DNA from: Chloroflexota bacterium
Lineage (GTDB): Bacteria > Chloroflexota > UBA11872
NCBI GenBank assembly: GCA_022826485.1
Contig: JAJDUU010000025.1
Location: 62,001 to 126,000 of the forward strand
Direction of reading: 5' to 3'
Length of the DNA: 64,000 nt
The stretch's first letter is position 1, and each line of letters starts with the position of its first letter. The notes under the pieces are model-generated. The model was not told the origin of the DNA. It was given only the letters and a program-made list of their open reading frames with translations, and searched no databases. The position numbers and the translations under genes were made by a program. Positions 35,053 through 44,313 of the stretch are shown piece by piece.

Positions 35053-35129
35053 CGGGGCGTGGCGCAGTCTGGCAGCGCGCATCGTTTGGGACGATGAGGT
35101 CGCGAGTTCAAATCTCGCCGCCCCGACCA
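35053..35129 (+). tRNA. tRNA-Pro (anticodon TGG)
   Basis: A 77-base cloverleaf: acceptor CGGGGCG/CGCCCCG, D arm GCGC..., anticodon stem CATCG/CGATG with loop TTTGGGA, T arm GCGAG TTCAAAT CTCGC, discriminator A and encoded CCA. It reads proline codons. The C1-G72 start of the acceptor is typical for bacterial tRNA-Pro. Confidence 0.97.
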
Positions 35130-35293
35130 GCGAACGTTCGCGAAGCATAGGGCGCACGCTTGGCGCCGACCGCCGGAGGCAGCCGCCGGCGCTCGAGTTG
35201 CCGGATGATTGACGTGGTGACGAGAACGACAACTCGGATTGCTGGAGCTGCCGGCGGCGGGCATTCCGCCTCGCCGGCCGTCGTCCTCCTCGC

Positions 35294-36343
35294 GTGGTGA
35301 GCGCGACCGTCCGACGCCGAGCCGGCGTTGCGTTTCTCCTCACGCTCGTCGCGATTCTTGGCTCGGCCTGCCTGCTGCCGGCGGGCGGCATCCCCTTGCG
35401 ACTCGCCTGGCCGGCCGCCGGTAGTGCGGCGGAGCCCACCGCCGCCGTCGCCTCACAGGACTCGCACGTCAGCCCAACGCCGCAGGCCGGATTCAGCGCC
35501 GAGCCTCAGCTGGCGACTCCGAATGCCGCGGAAGCCGAGGCGCCGGACGCCGTCGGGGTCACGGTGACGTTGGGACGGTCGGTCGAAGGACGGCCGCTCA
35601 ACGTCGTCGAGATCGGCGCCGGACCGCGCTGGATTGCCGTGATCGGCGGCATTCATCAGGGCAACGAGGCGAACACCACCGTTCTCGCCCATCTGTTGCT
35701 CGAACACTTCCGCGCCAATCCCGACCAGATTCCCGATGGCGTGGGGCTGGCGCTGATTCCCGACCTCAACCCCGACGGCGCCGTGGCGGGCACGCGCGAA
35801 AACGCGAACGGGGTCGATCTCAACCGCAACTGGGACGCCGGCTGGCAGCCCGACAGCTACGGCCCCTCCGGTCTGGTTGTCGGCGGGGGCGGCACGGCGC
35901 CGTTCTCGGAGCCGGAAACGCGCCTGCTCGCGCGCTATCTGGTGGCCAGGCCGTTTCTCGCGGCGATCTTCTATCACAGTAAGGGTGCCCTGGTCGTGGC
36001 GGGTCATGGCGACGACGGCGGCTCGGCCGAGCTCGCGCGCGTGATCGCCATTGCCGCGCAATACCTCCATCTCACGGAATGGACGGCATATCCGCTCAGC
36101 GGCCAAGCGACCGACTACCTCGCCAATCGAGGCATATACGCGGTGGACATTGAGTTGAGCAACTACACCGATCCGGACTTCACACGCAATCTGCGTGGTC
36201 TGAACGCGGCCCTGGCGTGGGCGCAGACGCTGGACGTCCCCCCAGGCGCCGAGCGAGATATCCCGGCCCAGATTTCCGATCGCTGCGGGTGCCGGTTGGG
36301 CGTGGACTGCGCGGGTTTCGATCTGGCGCTGTGCCTGTGGTGA
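35294..36343 (+). CDS. M14-type zinc carboxypeptidase-like lipoprotein
   Basis: The 349-residue protein has a hydrophobic leader with a lipobox-like LGSAC, a low-complexity stretch (35-85), then an M14 peptidase domain: SVEGRPLNVVEIG, IGGIHQGNEANTTVLAHLL (zinc His and Glu), LIPDLNPDGAVAGTRENANGVDLNRNWDAGW, FYHSKGALVV (zinc His) and DIELSNYTDPDF (catalytic Glu). It probably trims peptides or peptidoglycan outside the membrane. The start is GTG 35294. It lies between tRNA-Pro and ferritin. Confidence 0.87.
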   Translation: MVSATVRRRAGVAFLLTLVAILGSACLLPAGGIPLRLAWPAAGSAAEPTAAVASQDSHVSPTPQAGFSAEPQLATPNAAEAEAPDAVGVTVTLGRSVEGRPLNVVEIGAGPRWIAVIGGIHQGNEANTTVLAHLLLEHFRANPDQIPDGVGLALIPDLNPDGAVAGTRENANGVDLNRNWDAGWQPDSYGPSGLVVGGGGTAPFSEPETRLLARYLVARPFLAAIFYHSKGALVVAGHGDDGGSAELARVIAIAAQYLHLTEWTAYPLSGQATDYLANRGIYAVDIELSNYTDPDFTRNLRGLNAALAWAQTLDVPPGAERDIPAQISDRCGCRLGVDCAGFDLALCLW

Positions 36344-36440
36344 TGATCGCCGGGCTGGACGGTGGCCGAGCCTTCGTTGAGGGGCGGCCCCGTTGCCTAG
36401 AATCGGGTAGAACCGCTTGGACCCGAGGAGCCCCCAGCAC

Positions 36441-36977
36441 ATGCCGATGAACGACGACTTGGCCGACGCGCTGAATGCGCAGATTACCCATGAGTTCAAC
36501 GCCTCCTACATCTACCTGGGGATGGCGGCCTACTTCGAGTCCCTGGACCTCGACGGCTTCGCCGGCTGGATGCGGGCGCAGAGCGCGGAGGAGTGGGACC
36601 ACGGGATGCGCATTTTCAACCACCTGGCCGCTCGGGATGTGCCCATCACGTTGGCCGCGCTCCTCAAGCCCAAATCGAGCTATGACGGCCCGCCGGCCGC
36701 CATAGCGGCCGCGCTGGCCTACGAGCAAGGCAACACGCGCGCCGTCAATGCGCTCTATGCGAGGTCGATTGAGTGCGGCGACTACCAGGCCAAGTCGCTG
36801 ATGGACTGGTTCGTCAACGAGCAGATCGAGGAGGAGGACACGCTGCGCACCCTGCTCAGCCAGCTCAAGATTGCCGGCAACGACGGCGCCGGGCTGCTGA
36901 TCCTCGATCGTGAGCTTGGCGCCCGGCAGCCGGCGGAGCCGGGCGGCGAGGACATGGGGGGCGAAACCGCGGGATAA
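36441..36977 (+). CDS. Ferritin
   Basis: The 178-residue protein has a four-helix ferritin domain: ALNAQITHEFNASYIYLGMAAYFES (first helix with Glu), EEWDHGMRIFNHLAARD (Glu-x-x-His ferroxidase ligands), and WFVNEQIEEEDTLRTLLSQL (late Glu cluster), ending with a Gly/Glu-rich tail. It oxidises and stores iron in a 24-mer. ATG 36441 has GAGGAG 10 bases upstream. Nothing suggests a heme-binding bacterioferritin. Confidence 0.92.
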   Translation: MPMNDDLADALNAQITHEFNASYIYLGMAAYFESLDLDGFAGWMRAQSAEEWDHGMRIFNHLAARDVPITLAALLKPKSSYDGPPAAIAAALAYEQGNTRAVNALYARSIECGDYQAKSLMDWFVNEQIEEEDTLRTLLSQLKIAGNDGAGLLILDRELGARQPAEPGGEDMGGETAG

Positions 36978-37329
36978 GCGGGGCTCCTCGGGATCCGTCG
37001 TTCCCGCGGAGTGAGACCCTTGCGTCACCCCTCCGTCATTCCGGCGGAGGCCGGAATCCAGTTCGGCCCAATCTGGCGGCGTTCGGGATGCTTGGCGTCG
37101 GGTGGGTCTCAGACCCGCCCCTACCGGACTCTGCAAAGGTCTCAGGAGGCGGGAATCTAGCCCCCGTCCCGCAGGAGTCGAATCTAGGGTCGTCGAGGGC
37201 ATTCGCGGGCAGCGTGCGTTATTTGCGCCTGTGGACGGCAATCCAAGCGAATACCCGCCAACGGCTGCCGGCCGTTGCGTCATAATCCTGCATTAGCCAG
37301 GGTCGAATCGCGATCAAGGTAGGGATCCC
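36978..37329. other. Intergenic region with composite repeats
   Basis: No gene is seen. It carries a REP-like palindrome at 37033 and, about 50 bases on, a GGGTGGGTCTCAGACCCGCC inverted element (about 37097-37125). The same pair, in the same order, recurs near 38522-38650. Confidence 0.7.
37033..37066. repeat. REP-like palindrome, copy 3
   Basis: ATTCCGGC (37038-37045), loop GGAG, GCCGGAAT (37050-37057). Nearly identical to copy 1 over about 28 bases. Confidence 0.85.
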
Positions 37330-38463
37330 ATGGTGTCGATTACCCCAAGCGTGCCGCTGGTGGAGCCGCTCCCCGAACGGCAAGTCACGGCCGCCCCGAC
37401 GGTGCCGCAGGTGCCGCCGCTGACCGAGAGCCAAATCGCCCAGTTCAAGCGCGACGGCTTTCTCGTGCTGCCCGACGCCCTCGATGCCGAGTTGTGCCGC
37501 CGCGCGCGGGACGATATGTGGGAGGCGATCGGCACCTACCTCCCCCGCATGAAGCGCGGCGACCCCTCGACGTGGACCCCGATCACCGACGAGGAAACGA
37601 CCAACTTCCCGGTCGCCTATCACGGCGGCCAGCCCTATTTCGGCGGCGGCGGAACGCGTTACTACGTGCGCAACGGCTCCAAGGACTACATGCTCGACCT
37701 GGGCCCACGGGCGCTCTGGACCGTGGCCGAGCAACTCCTCGGCAAGGGCACTGTCGTGTGGCCGGCCGGTCGAGACGAGTCCGGGTCCACCACTGGTCCC
37801 TGCCTGATGAGCGACGAGGCGATGGAAGTGTTGTACGGCCAAGACTTGGACTCCTGGCCGTCGCTGCCGACGTTCCAGACGCAGACCCTGCGCCTGCCTC
37901 AGCAAGGTCTCGAGTTGCTAACCGGGCAGGGCACGCGCGGCCTCTACTGCACGCTGCCGAATAGCCCGGACCCGGGCCCTAACTGGCGCGGCGCGCATTC
38001 AGACGGCTCGTCCTATGGCCGGTTCCGGCTCAACTTCGCAGCCTATATCGACGACCTGCCGCCCGCGTCCGGCGGTTTCACCGTGTGGCCGGGCAGCCAC
38101 ACGCGGATCTGGGAGCACCACTGGAAGACGTTCCACGCCGGTGAAACACACGTTGGCCGGCGCCACAACGCGCGCAAGCTGGGTGGCCACCAGCGCTTGG
38201 CCGATCCCATCGTTGAAGCCGTGAAGGCCGACACCGCGGCAGTCGACACCTACGGCCCGACCGGCTCGGTGGTGCTGTGGCACCACAAGATCCTGCACGT
38301 CCCCGGCCAGAACACCTCGAACGACGTGATCCGCCAGGCCACGATCTACGGGTTCATGAAGTCGCCCGAGAGCCTCTCCGACGAGATGGCCATGACCGAC
38401 GCCGGCGGCGACATCTGGCGCGATTGGTCGGACGAAGTGCGCGACATCGACGAGGGGGCGTAG
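37330..38463 (+). CDS. Phytanoyl-CoA dioxygenase family protein
   Basis: The 377-residue protein is an Fe(II)/2-oxoglutarate oxygenase: LTESQIAQFKRDGFLVLPDAL at the N-terminus, GAHSDGSSYGRFRL with the iron ligands His and Asp, FTVWPGSH, and LWHHKILHVPGQNTSNDVIRQATIYGF with the third His and the 2-oxoglutarate-binding Arg. Members hydroxylate lipids or small metabolites; the substrate here is unknown. The family is expanded in marine heterotrophs. The gene stands alone between two repeat-rich gaps. Confidence 0.88.
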   Translation: MVSITPSVPLVEPLPERQVTAAPTVPQVPPLTESQIAQFKRDGFLVLPDALDAELCRRARDDMWEAIGTYLPRMKRGDPSTWTPITDEETTNFPVAYHGGQPYFGGGGTRYYVRNGSKDYMLDLGPRALWTVAEQLLGKGTVVWPAGRDESGSTTGPCLMSDEAMEVLYGQDLDSWPSLPTFQTQTLRLPQQGLELLTGQGTRGLYCTLPNSPDPGPNWRGAHSDGSSYGRFRLNFAAYIDDLPPASGGFTVWPGSHTRIWEHHWKTFHAGETHVGRRHNARKLGGHQRLADPIVEAVKADTAAVDTYGPTGSVVLWHHKILHVPGQNTSNDVIRQATIYGFMKSPESLSDEMAMTDAGGDIWRDWSDEVRDIDEGA

Positions 38464-38791
38464 GAACCCTGCTCGTTGAATCCCTTCTCCCTGGAAGGGG
38501 CAAGGTGAGGATGGGGCCCCTCCGTCATACCGGCGAATAGCCTGCCCCGTACTTGATACGGGGCCGGAATCCAGTCCGGTCAGACGCGGCGGCGCGCTGG
38601 AGCCTTGGCGTAGGGTCGGGTTTCAAACCCGCTCATTCGGGGTTGCGCAAACGACTCCTGCAAGGGCGCAGGCGAAGGCCTGTCCCAAACTCGATACGGG
38701 GCGACCGGATCGGTGCCAGCCTCGGGGATGCTCGGACTTGAGGCTCGCGCTCGTCAACTAGGCTTGTGCAATCCGCACTCAGCCTCAACGT
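38464..38791. other. Repeat-rich intergenic region
   Basis: No gene is seen. It has a CCCTTCTCCCTGG...GGGGC element (about 38479-38520), a long-form REP-like palindrome (38522-38587), a GGGTCGGGTTTCAAACCCGC element (about 38612-38635) and a partial ACTCGATACGGGG piece near 38690. Confidence 0.7.
38522..38587. repeat. REP-like palindrome, copy 4 (long form)
   Basis: The short palindrome's loop is replaced by an insert holding CCCCGTACTTGATACGGGG, itself a hairpin. The flanks CCGTCATACCGGC and GCCGGAATCCAGTCC match the other copies. Confidence 0.85.
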
Positions 38792-39154
38792 ATGACGAAG
38801 CGCCTCCGTCAACGGGCCACGGCGGTCGTGTTCCGCGACGACCGGGTGCTGCTGGTCCTCCTCGTCAGCGACGCGGCCGGGATCTTCATGCTGCCCGGCG
38901 GCGGCGGCGAGCCCGGCGAGCGGCCCGAGGCGGCGGTCGTCCGCGAGCTGCGCGAGGAGACGGGCCTCACCGCGACCCGAACGGAATACCAGTTCTCATG
39001 GGACAGCGCCGTCAACCGGCACCTGGTCTATCTGGTCGAGGCGGAAGGCGACGTAGAAATCGGCCCCGAGATCAGCGACCACCGCTGGTGGGACCGGCGA
39101 GAGCCGCTGCCAATCTACCCGCACGTCGCCGAGGCGCTCGAGCGTCTGAGCTAG
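38792..39154 (+). CDS. Nudix hydrolase
   Basis: The 120-residue protein contains a full Nudix box: GGGGEPGERPEAAVVRELRE followed by ETGL. RATAVVFRDDRVLLVLL starts the fold. Nudix enzymes hydrolyse nucleoside diphosphates linked to another group; the substrate is not predictable. HRWWDRREPLPIYP near the end is common in small housekeeping members. It starts at ATG 38792 and is isolated from neighbours by repeat sequence. Confidence 0.9.
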   Translation: MTKRLRQRATAVVFRDDRVLLVLLVSDAAGIFMLPGGGGEPGERPEAAVVRELREETGLTATRTEYQFSWDSAVNRHLVYLVEAEGDVEIGPEISDHRWWDRREPLPIYPHVAEALERLS

Positions 39155-39242
39155 CGCCGTATCCGCTGCCGATGTCGGCAGCCCTTGGCGCGGGCGCCGT
39201 CCGGTCCCGGATCAATGCCGGCTGAGGCCAGAGGCTCGATCG

Positions 39243-40139
39243 CTAGGTGCTTTGCAAGAGCTGGCCGATCAGAAAGTCCGCGTAGGCCAGCGAGTCGGCG
39301 TCGATGGTGACGGTGGGGTTGCGTAGGGTGGGGTGCTCTAGGAGGCCGCGGGCGGCGAGCAGGCGCTTTTCGAGGGCGTTGAAGAACTCCATGTCGGAGA
39401 GGCCGAAGGCCAGCCACGGCACGAGCGGCTCGAACGCCGCCAGCGCGTCCGCCGCCTGGCCGGCCACGGCCAGGCGCCACGCGGGCGCCAGCCGGTCGGT
39501 TAGCGCCAGGCCGGGCATGATGCCGACGATCCCGGTGGGCACCAGCTCCAGCATGTAGAGCCCGCCCCAGCCTTCGAACACCTCCACGCGGCCGCCGGTG
39601 GCCTGGATGATGGCGCGCACCTTGGGGCCCATGCGCGGCTCTTCCAGCTTGATGTAGCGAAAGTTTGGGCAAACGTCGGCGAGCCTGGCGCAGAACTCGG
39701 CGCCGACGGAGCCGCCGCTCGGGTTCCAGTCCTGGATCAGCACCGGCGCGGTGACCGCGTCGCAGACCGTGCGCGCGAAGTCGAACTGATCGTCGTCGGT
39801 CAGCGGGAACTGGCGCGGCAGCGCGAAGGAAATGACCTCGGCTCCGATGTCGGCGTTTTGGCGGGCGAGCTCGGCGGCGCCCTTGGCCGAGCCGTGGTTG
39901 CACTGCGCCATCAGCGGCAGGCGGCCGGCGGCCTGGTCCACGGCGACCTCGACGACTTCGAGACGCTCCGGCTCCGTGAGCTTGTAGAACTCGCTGCCGT
40001 AGGCCGGTAGGCAGATGGCGGCGGCTTCGGCGTCTACGGCGAAGTCGACCAGACGGCGCAGGGCGGCCGCGTCGACGGCTTCGCTTCCCGGGACGAACGG
40101 CGTCGGGACGATTGGAACGACGCCCGAGATCGACTTCAC
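39243..40139 (-). CDS. DapA/NAL-family aldolase or dehydratase
   Basis: The 298-residue protein has the dihydrodipicolinate-synthase fold: GVVPIVPTPFVPGSEAVD, YGSEFYKLTEPERLEVVEVA, PVLIQDWNPSGGSV and FRYIKLEEPRMGPKV (Schiff-base Lys in the KLE position). Residues around YGSE replace the usual GTTGE. It likely cleaves or condenses a 2-oxo acid in catabolism. GTG 40139 is used, with GAGGGG upstream; an ATG 30 bases earlier is weaker. It is last in the leftward cluster after the Hyu genes. Confidence 0.87.
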   Translation of the reverse strand: MKSISGVVPIVPTPFVPGSEAVDAAALRRLVDFAVDAEAAAICLPAYGSEFYKLTEPERLEVVEVAVDQAAGRLPLMAQCNHGSAKGAAELARQNADIGAEVISFALPRQFPLTDDDQFDFARTVCDAVTAPVLIQDWNPSGGSVGAEFCARLADVCPNFRYIKLEEPRMGPKVRAIIQATGGRVEVFEGWGGLYMLELVPTGIVGIMPGLALTDRLAPAWRLAVAGQAADALAAFEPLVPWLAFGLSDMEFFNALEKRLLAARGLLEHPTLRNPTVTIDADSLAYADFLIGQLLQST

Positions 40140-40144
40140 GAATT

Positions 40145-40190
40145 TCCCCTCACCCCAGCCCTCTCCCACGTTGGGGAGAGGGGGCTTGTC
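40145..40190. repeat. CCCTCTCCC/GGGAGAGGG hairpin before the aldolase gene
   Basis: CCCTCTCCC (40159-40167) pairs with GGGAGAGGG (40174-40182). It lies in the 5' leader of the DapA-like gene and may affect its translation. The same element type is common in related genomes. Confidence 0.7.
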
Positions 40191-40226
40191 GGAACGAGCG
40201 CTCGCGCGGCGACGCGACGACCTGCC

Positions 40227-40409
40227 TCAGCTATCTCCGCCTGCCGGTTGCCCGTAGCGCGGATACCAGTAGGTCTGGTAGATGCGGAAGCACTTGTCGC
40301 TGCACACGATGACCGGCTTCCCCTTGTGCTCTTTCACCATCTCCTGCACTGGGATCAAGATGCCGCAGCTTTGGCAGCGCGGCATTTCGTCCACTTCACG
40401 TTGCGGCAT
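40227..40409 (-). CDS. Small zinc-ribbon protein, HyuB-associated
   Basis: This 60-residue protein has Cys pairs CQSC and CSDKC separated by about 21 residues, a zinc-ribbon or TRASH-like knuckle, and a C-terminal YQTYWYPRYGQP. Its ATG at 40409 lies within the last codons of hyuB (14-base overlap), so it is translationally coupled. It might be a third subunit, comparable to the small zinc-binding gamma subunit of acetone carboxylase; that comparison is an inference. Confidence 0.75.
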   Translation of the reverse strand: MPQREVDEMPRCQSCGILIPVQEMVKEHKGKPVIVCSDKCFRIYQTYWYPRYGQPAGGDS

Positions 40410-42198
40410 GCGACATCTCCTCTCGCTTGAGGCGCGTGGCGTCGGCATCGATCACGCCCGCTCCGTCCAGCACCACGCCATAGGTCTGCTCGGCTGCCTG
40501 CGCGTCGATCAGCTCGTCGGCGACGTCCTGGCGCACCAGCTCGGGTTGCCGCTCGTGGGGAGCGCCGTAGCCGCCGCCCCCGGGCGTGCAGAGCATGATC
40601 AGGTCGCCCTCGTCGAGCTCGACGTTCGAGAACTTGCCCGCCGAGATGCGGTCGTACAGGTCCTTGGCCGAGAGCCAGCGGTCGGACCCCGCCGTCTTGA
40701 ACAGCAGCGCCGCGTTGCCCGCGGGTTCTCCGCCCTTGAGGCCCCAGGGCCTGAACCAGGTGCGGTTCACGTGGGCGCTGATGGTGATCGGCGCCAGGCA
40801 GCGCCAGATGCGCCGCACGCCGAATCCGCCGCGGTGCGCGCCCGGCCCGGTGCTCTCGGGGATGACGCTGTATTCCTCGATGCGCACCGGATAGCGAACC
40901 TCGATAACCTCGCAGGGCGAGTTCAGGCAGTTGCCGTTCTTCGTCACCATCGCGTCGTTGCCGTCGGCGTCGATGCGTCCCCCGCAGCCCATGCCCTCGA
41001 TGTGCAGCAGCACGAACGGCTCGCCGGTATCGATGTTGGTGCCGTAGATGCCCAGCAAGCCGCTGGTTCCGCCGTCGCAGGCTTGGCTGCGGTCGCTCAT
41101 CTGCGAGAAGGCGGCGAAGAGCACGTCCATGGTGTTCGGGTAGGTGTCCGAGTTGCCGCCCACGCACGATCCGGGGTAGTTGACGTTCACCACCGTGCCC
41201 GGCGGGGCGACGATGGCGATGGGCCGGTAGGCGCCGTGGTTCCAGGGGATGTCGTCGGGAATCATGTGGAAGATCGTGGCGTAGGTCGCGGATGCGGTCG
41301 TGCCGAACGACTGGTTGATCGCGCCGGCGGATTGCGGGTCGGACCCGGTGTAGTCCACCACGATCTCGTCTCCGCGCACGTTGACTTCTGCCGCGAACCG
41401 ATAGGACGTGTCGGGCAGCACGCCGTCGTCTTCGATGATCCCTTCGGCGGCATAGGCGCCGTCGGGCATGCGCGCGATCGCCTGCCGCATCATCACCTCG
41501 GACACGTCTTTGATCTGCTCCGACAGCAGGTCGAATCGGTCGATCCCCAGGCGGTCGATGAGGTCGACGATGCGTCGCTCGGCCAGGTAGGTCGAGCCCA
41601 CCATCGCCATCAGGTCGCCGCGCGAGACCTTGGGCGTGCGCACGTTGGACGTGATGATCGCGAAGATGTCCTCCACCGGCTCGTCGTTCTTGTAAATCTT
41701 GATCGGCGGCAGCCGCAGGCCCTCCTGAAAGATGTTGCGCGTGTCGCCAAAAGCCGCCGGCACCATGCCGCCGATGTCGGTCATGTGCGCGATGTTGGCT
41801 GCGTAAGCCACCACCTCGTCCTTGTAGAAGCAGGGCTTGAGCGTCATGAACTCCGGCATGTGGCAGCCGCCGCGATAGGGATCGTTGTGGAGGATCACGT
41901 CGCCGGGATGCATGTTCTCGGGGCCGACTTCCTTGATGGCCCACTCGACGGTGTGCACGATCGCGCCGATGTGCGCCGGGCAAAAGTCGCCCTGGGCGAT
42001 CATCTGGCCGGCGGCGTCGAACACCACGCAGGAGAAGTCCCGCGCCTCGTTGAACATCGTCGAGTAGGAGGTGCGCAGCATGGCCGCGCCCATCTCTTCG
42101 CAGGTGCCGATCAGGTAGTTGCGCGTGACCTCGAGCTGGACCGGGTCGTCGATGTTGAGGTCGGCGACGCTGCGTTTGGCGGATGTGTCCTGCACCAT
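40396..42198 (-). CDS. Hydantoinase B / acetone-carboxylase-like alpha subunit
   Basis: The 600-residue protein belongs to the HyuB family: LEVTRNYLIGTCEEMGAAMLRTSYSTMFNEARDFSCVVFDA, MIAQGDFCPAHIGAI, GDVILHNDPYRGGCHMPEFM, VDYTGSDPQSAGAINQ and late FGVRRIW. With HyuA it forms an ATP-dependent hydantoinase, 5-oxoprolinase or ketone carboxylase; the substrate is not certain. It starts 1 base after the hyuA stop and overlaps the zinc-ribbon start. Confidence 0.92.
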   Translation of the reverse strand: MVQDTSAKRSVADLNIDDPVQLEVTRNYLIGTCEEMGAAMLRTSYSTMFNEARDFSCVVFDAAGQMIAQGDFCPAHIGAIVHTVEWAIKEVGPENMHPGDVILHNDPYRGGCHMPEFMTLKPCFYKDEVVAYAANIAHMTDIGGMVPAAFGDTRNIFQEGLRLPPIKIYKNDEPVEDIFAIITSNVRTPKVSRGDLMAMVGSTYLAERRIVDLIDRLGIDRFDLLSEQIKDVSEVMMRQAIARMPDGAYAAEGIIEDDGVLPDTSYRFAAEVNVRGDEIVVDYTGSDPQSAGAINQSFGTTASATYATIFHMIPDDIPWNHGAYRPIAIVAPPGTVVNVNYPGSCVGGNSDTYPNTMDVLFAAFSQMSDRSQACDGGTSGLLGIYGTNIDTGEPFVLLHIEGMGCGGRIDADGNDAMVTKNGNCLNSPCEVIEVRYPVRIEEYSVIPESTGPGAHRGGFGVRRIWRCLAPITISAHVNRTWFRPWGLKGGEPAGNAALLFKTAGSDRWLSAKDLYDRISAGKFSNVELDEGDLIMLCTPGGGGYGAPHERQPELVRQDVADELIDAQAAEQTYGVVLDGAGVIDADATRLKREEMSHAAT

Positions 42199-42199
42199 C

Positions 42200-44224
42200 T
42201 CACTCCACCTCCAGAATCACGCTGCCCTGCGGCTCGACCCGCGCCGACCAGTTGGGCGGAACGATCGCCGTGGCGTCGTCCTCCACGATCATCGCCGGAC
42301 CCTTGAAGGTATTGCCCGCCCGCAAGTCGTCGCGGTGATAGAACGGCGTCGGCAGCAGACCGTCGGCTTCGGTGAAGTAGACCTCGCCCACCTTGACCGG
42401 CGCCGGCATGGGGCCGGTTGGCGTATCGGGCATGGCGACCTCGCGACGCCGGGCGATGGCCGTCAGGCGCATGTTGACGATTTCGAACGCCGATTCCGGG
42501 AAGCTCCAGCCGAACTGCCGGTCGTGCTCGGCGTCGAAGGCCTCGCGGGCGGCCGCGATGTCCTCGGCGGTGATGGCGCCGCCGGCGACCGGGACCTCGA
42601 GCTCCCAATTCTGCCCGTAGTAGCGCAGGTCCAGGCTGCGCTGCATGGCCGGCGCATCGCCGAAGCCCTCGCGCGCGAAGTCGTCGCGCGCGCGCTGCTC
42701 CAGATCGTCGAAGTCGCGCTGCACGGTCTCGACGTCGATGTTGTCGGAATAGGTGATGCGCGTCTGCATGTAGTCGAACCTGGTGTCGGCCATCAGCGCG
42801 CCCAGGGCGCTGAACGCGCCGGGGAACGGCGGCACGACGACGCGTTGCATGCCCAGGTGATCGGCCAGGTAGGCGCCGTGCAGCGGCCCGGCGCCGCCGA
42901 AGGCGACGAGGGCGAATTCGCGCGGGTCGATGCCCTGGTCGATGGTGAGCAAGCGCATGGTCTCGGCCATGTTGCTGTTCATGATCTCGAGAATGCCCGC
43001 CGCCGCGCGCTCCGCCGAGAACCCCAGCTGCGAGCCGATGCGTTCCACCGCCGTTCGAGCCGCCTCGGGCACCAGCTGCACGTCGCCGCCAAGCTTGAAC
43101 GCCGGGTCGAGTCGTCCCAGCACCACGTTGGCGTCGGTTGAGGTCGGCTCGGTTCCGCCGCGTCCGTAGCTCGCCGGACCCGGGTCGGCGCCCGCGCTCT
43201 GGGGACCGACCTTGAGCAGCCCGGCGGCATCGAGCCAGGCGATGCTGCCCCCGCCGGCGCCGATGGAGCGGATGTCGAGCATGGGCGTGGCGATGGGGAT
43301 GCCGAACTCCAGCTCGGTGGTCGTGGTTTGCGCGGCGCGCCCGCCGGCTACGAGGCACGCGTCAAAGCTGGTGCCTCCGATGTCGGCGGTCATCAGCGGG
43401 TCGAGCCTCAGGTCTTGGCCCAGTTGCAGGCTGCCGATCACGCCGCCCGCCGGACCGCTCTGAATCATGGTGACAGGCTCGGCCTTGGCGGTTGCGGTGG
43501 CCATGACGCCGCCGTTGCTCCGCATGATCAGCAGACCGCGCGCGCCGCGGCGGTCCAGCTCCTCTTCGAGCGAGGTCAGGTATTCGTCGATGCGCGGCTT
43601 GAGGTAGGCGTCGATCACCGTCGTGCTCGTGCGCTCGAACTCGCGCCACTGTGGGAATACGTCCGAGCTGATGGAGACATAGGCCTCGGGGTAAAGCTCG
43701 TGCACGATCTCGCGAGTGCGGCGTTCGTGCTCCGGGTTCAGGAAGGAGAAGAGATAGCTGACGGCGATGGCCTTGACTTCCTCGGCGCGCAAGCGCTCCA
43801 CCGCGGCCACCACGTCTGCTTCCGCCAGCGCCTGCACGACCTCGCCGTGCGCGCCGATTCGCTCGCGAACCTCCAGGCTGAGCGCGCGATCCACCAGGTG
43901 CCGCGGCTTGCGCCAGTGCAGGTCGAACGACTCCGGGCGCACGATGCGCTGGATGCGCAGCACGTCCCGAAAGCCCTGCGTGGTGATGAGCCCGATGCGC
44001 GGCCCGCGGCGCTCGATGAGCATGTTGGTGCCGACGGTGGTGCCGTGCACGAAGTACTCGATGGCCGCCGGGTCGATTTCGGCTTTCGCCAGCGCGTCGA
44101 AGATTCCTTGCGATGGCGAGGCCGGCGTCGTGAGCGACTTTGCGACCTGCAGTCCGGTGTCGCCATCAGTGGCGATCAGGTCCGTGAACGTGCCGCCCAT
44201 GTCGACCGCGACGTTATGTGGCAC
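42200..44224 (-). CDS. Hydantoinase A / ATP-binding subunit
   Basis: The 674-residue protein is a HyuA: VAVDMGGTFTDLIATD at the N-terminus (phosphate loop), FVHGTTVGTNMLIERRGPRIGLITTQGFRDVL, the second ATPase region DIGGTSFDACLVAGG, and VAFGGAGPLHGAYLADHLGMQRVVVPPFPGAFSALGAL. It activates the substrate with ATP for HyuB. The GTG at 44224 is the start. It follows dppB by 89 bases that hold a small inverted repeat (44248-44270). Confidence 0.93.
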   Translation of the reverse strand: MPHNVAVDMGGTFTDLIATDGDTGLQVAKSLTTPASPSQGIFDALAKAEIDPAAIEYFVHGTTVGTNMLIERRGPRIGLITTQGFRDVLRIQRIVRPESFDLHWRKPRHLVDRALSLEVRERIGAHGEVVQALAEADVVAAVERLRAEEVKAIAVSYLFSFLNPEHERRTREIVHELYPEAYVSISSDVFPQWREFERTSTTVIDAYLKPRIDEYLTSLEEELDRRGARGLLIMRSNGGVMATATAKAEPVTMIQSGPAGGVIGSLQLGQDLRLDPLMTADIGGTSFDACLVAGGRAAQTTTTELEFGIPIATPMLDIRSIGAGGGSIAWLDAAGLLKVGPQSAGADPGPASYGRGGTEPTSTDANVVLGRLDPAFKLGGDVQLVPEAARTAVERIGSQLGFSAERAAAGILEIMNSNMAETMRLLTIDQGIDPREFALVAFGGAGPLHGAYLADHLGMQRVVVPPFPGAFSALGALMADTRFDYMQTRITYSDNIDVETVQRDFDDLEQRARDDFAREGFGDAPAMQRSLDLRYYGQNWELEVPVAGGAITAEDIAAAREAFDAEHDRQFGWSFPESAFEIVNMRLTAIARRREVAMPDTPTGPMPAPVKVGEVYFTEADGLLPTPFYHRDDLRAGNTFKGPAMIVEDDATAIVPPNWSARVEPQGSVILEVE

Positions 44225-44247
44225 TCATGCGCTCCAATTCAGATCAG

Positions 44248-44270
44248 GTCAGGGACAGACGAACCCTGAC
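44248..44270 (-). terminator. Stem-loop between dppB and hyuA
   Basis: GTCAGGG (44248-44254) pairs with CCCTGAC (44264-44270), loop of 9. It lies between two leftward genes. The 7-bp stem is followed by a mixed AT run rather than a clear T-tract, so it may be a weak terminator or processing site. Confidence 0.3.
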
Positions 44271-44313
44271 GGGCGTTTCGGCGGCGCCGGCAAATTATGC
44301 GGCAGGCGCCCGC

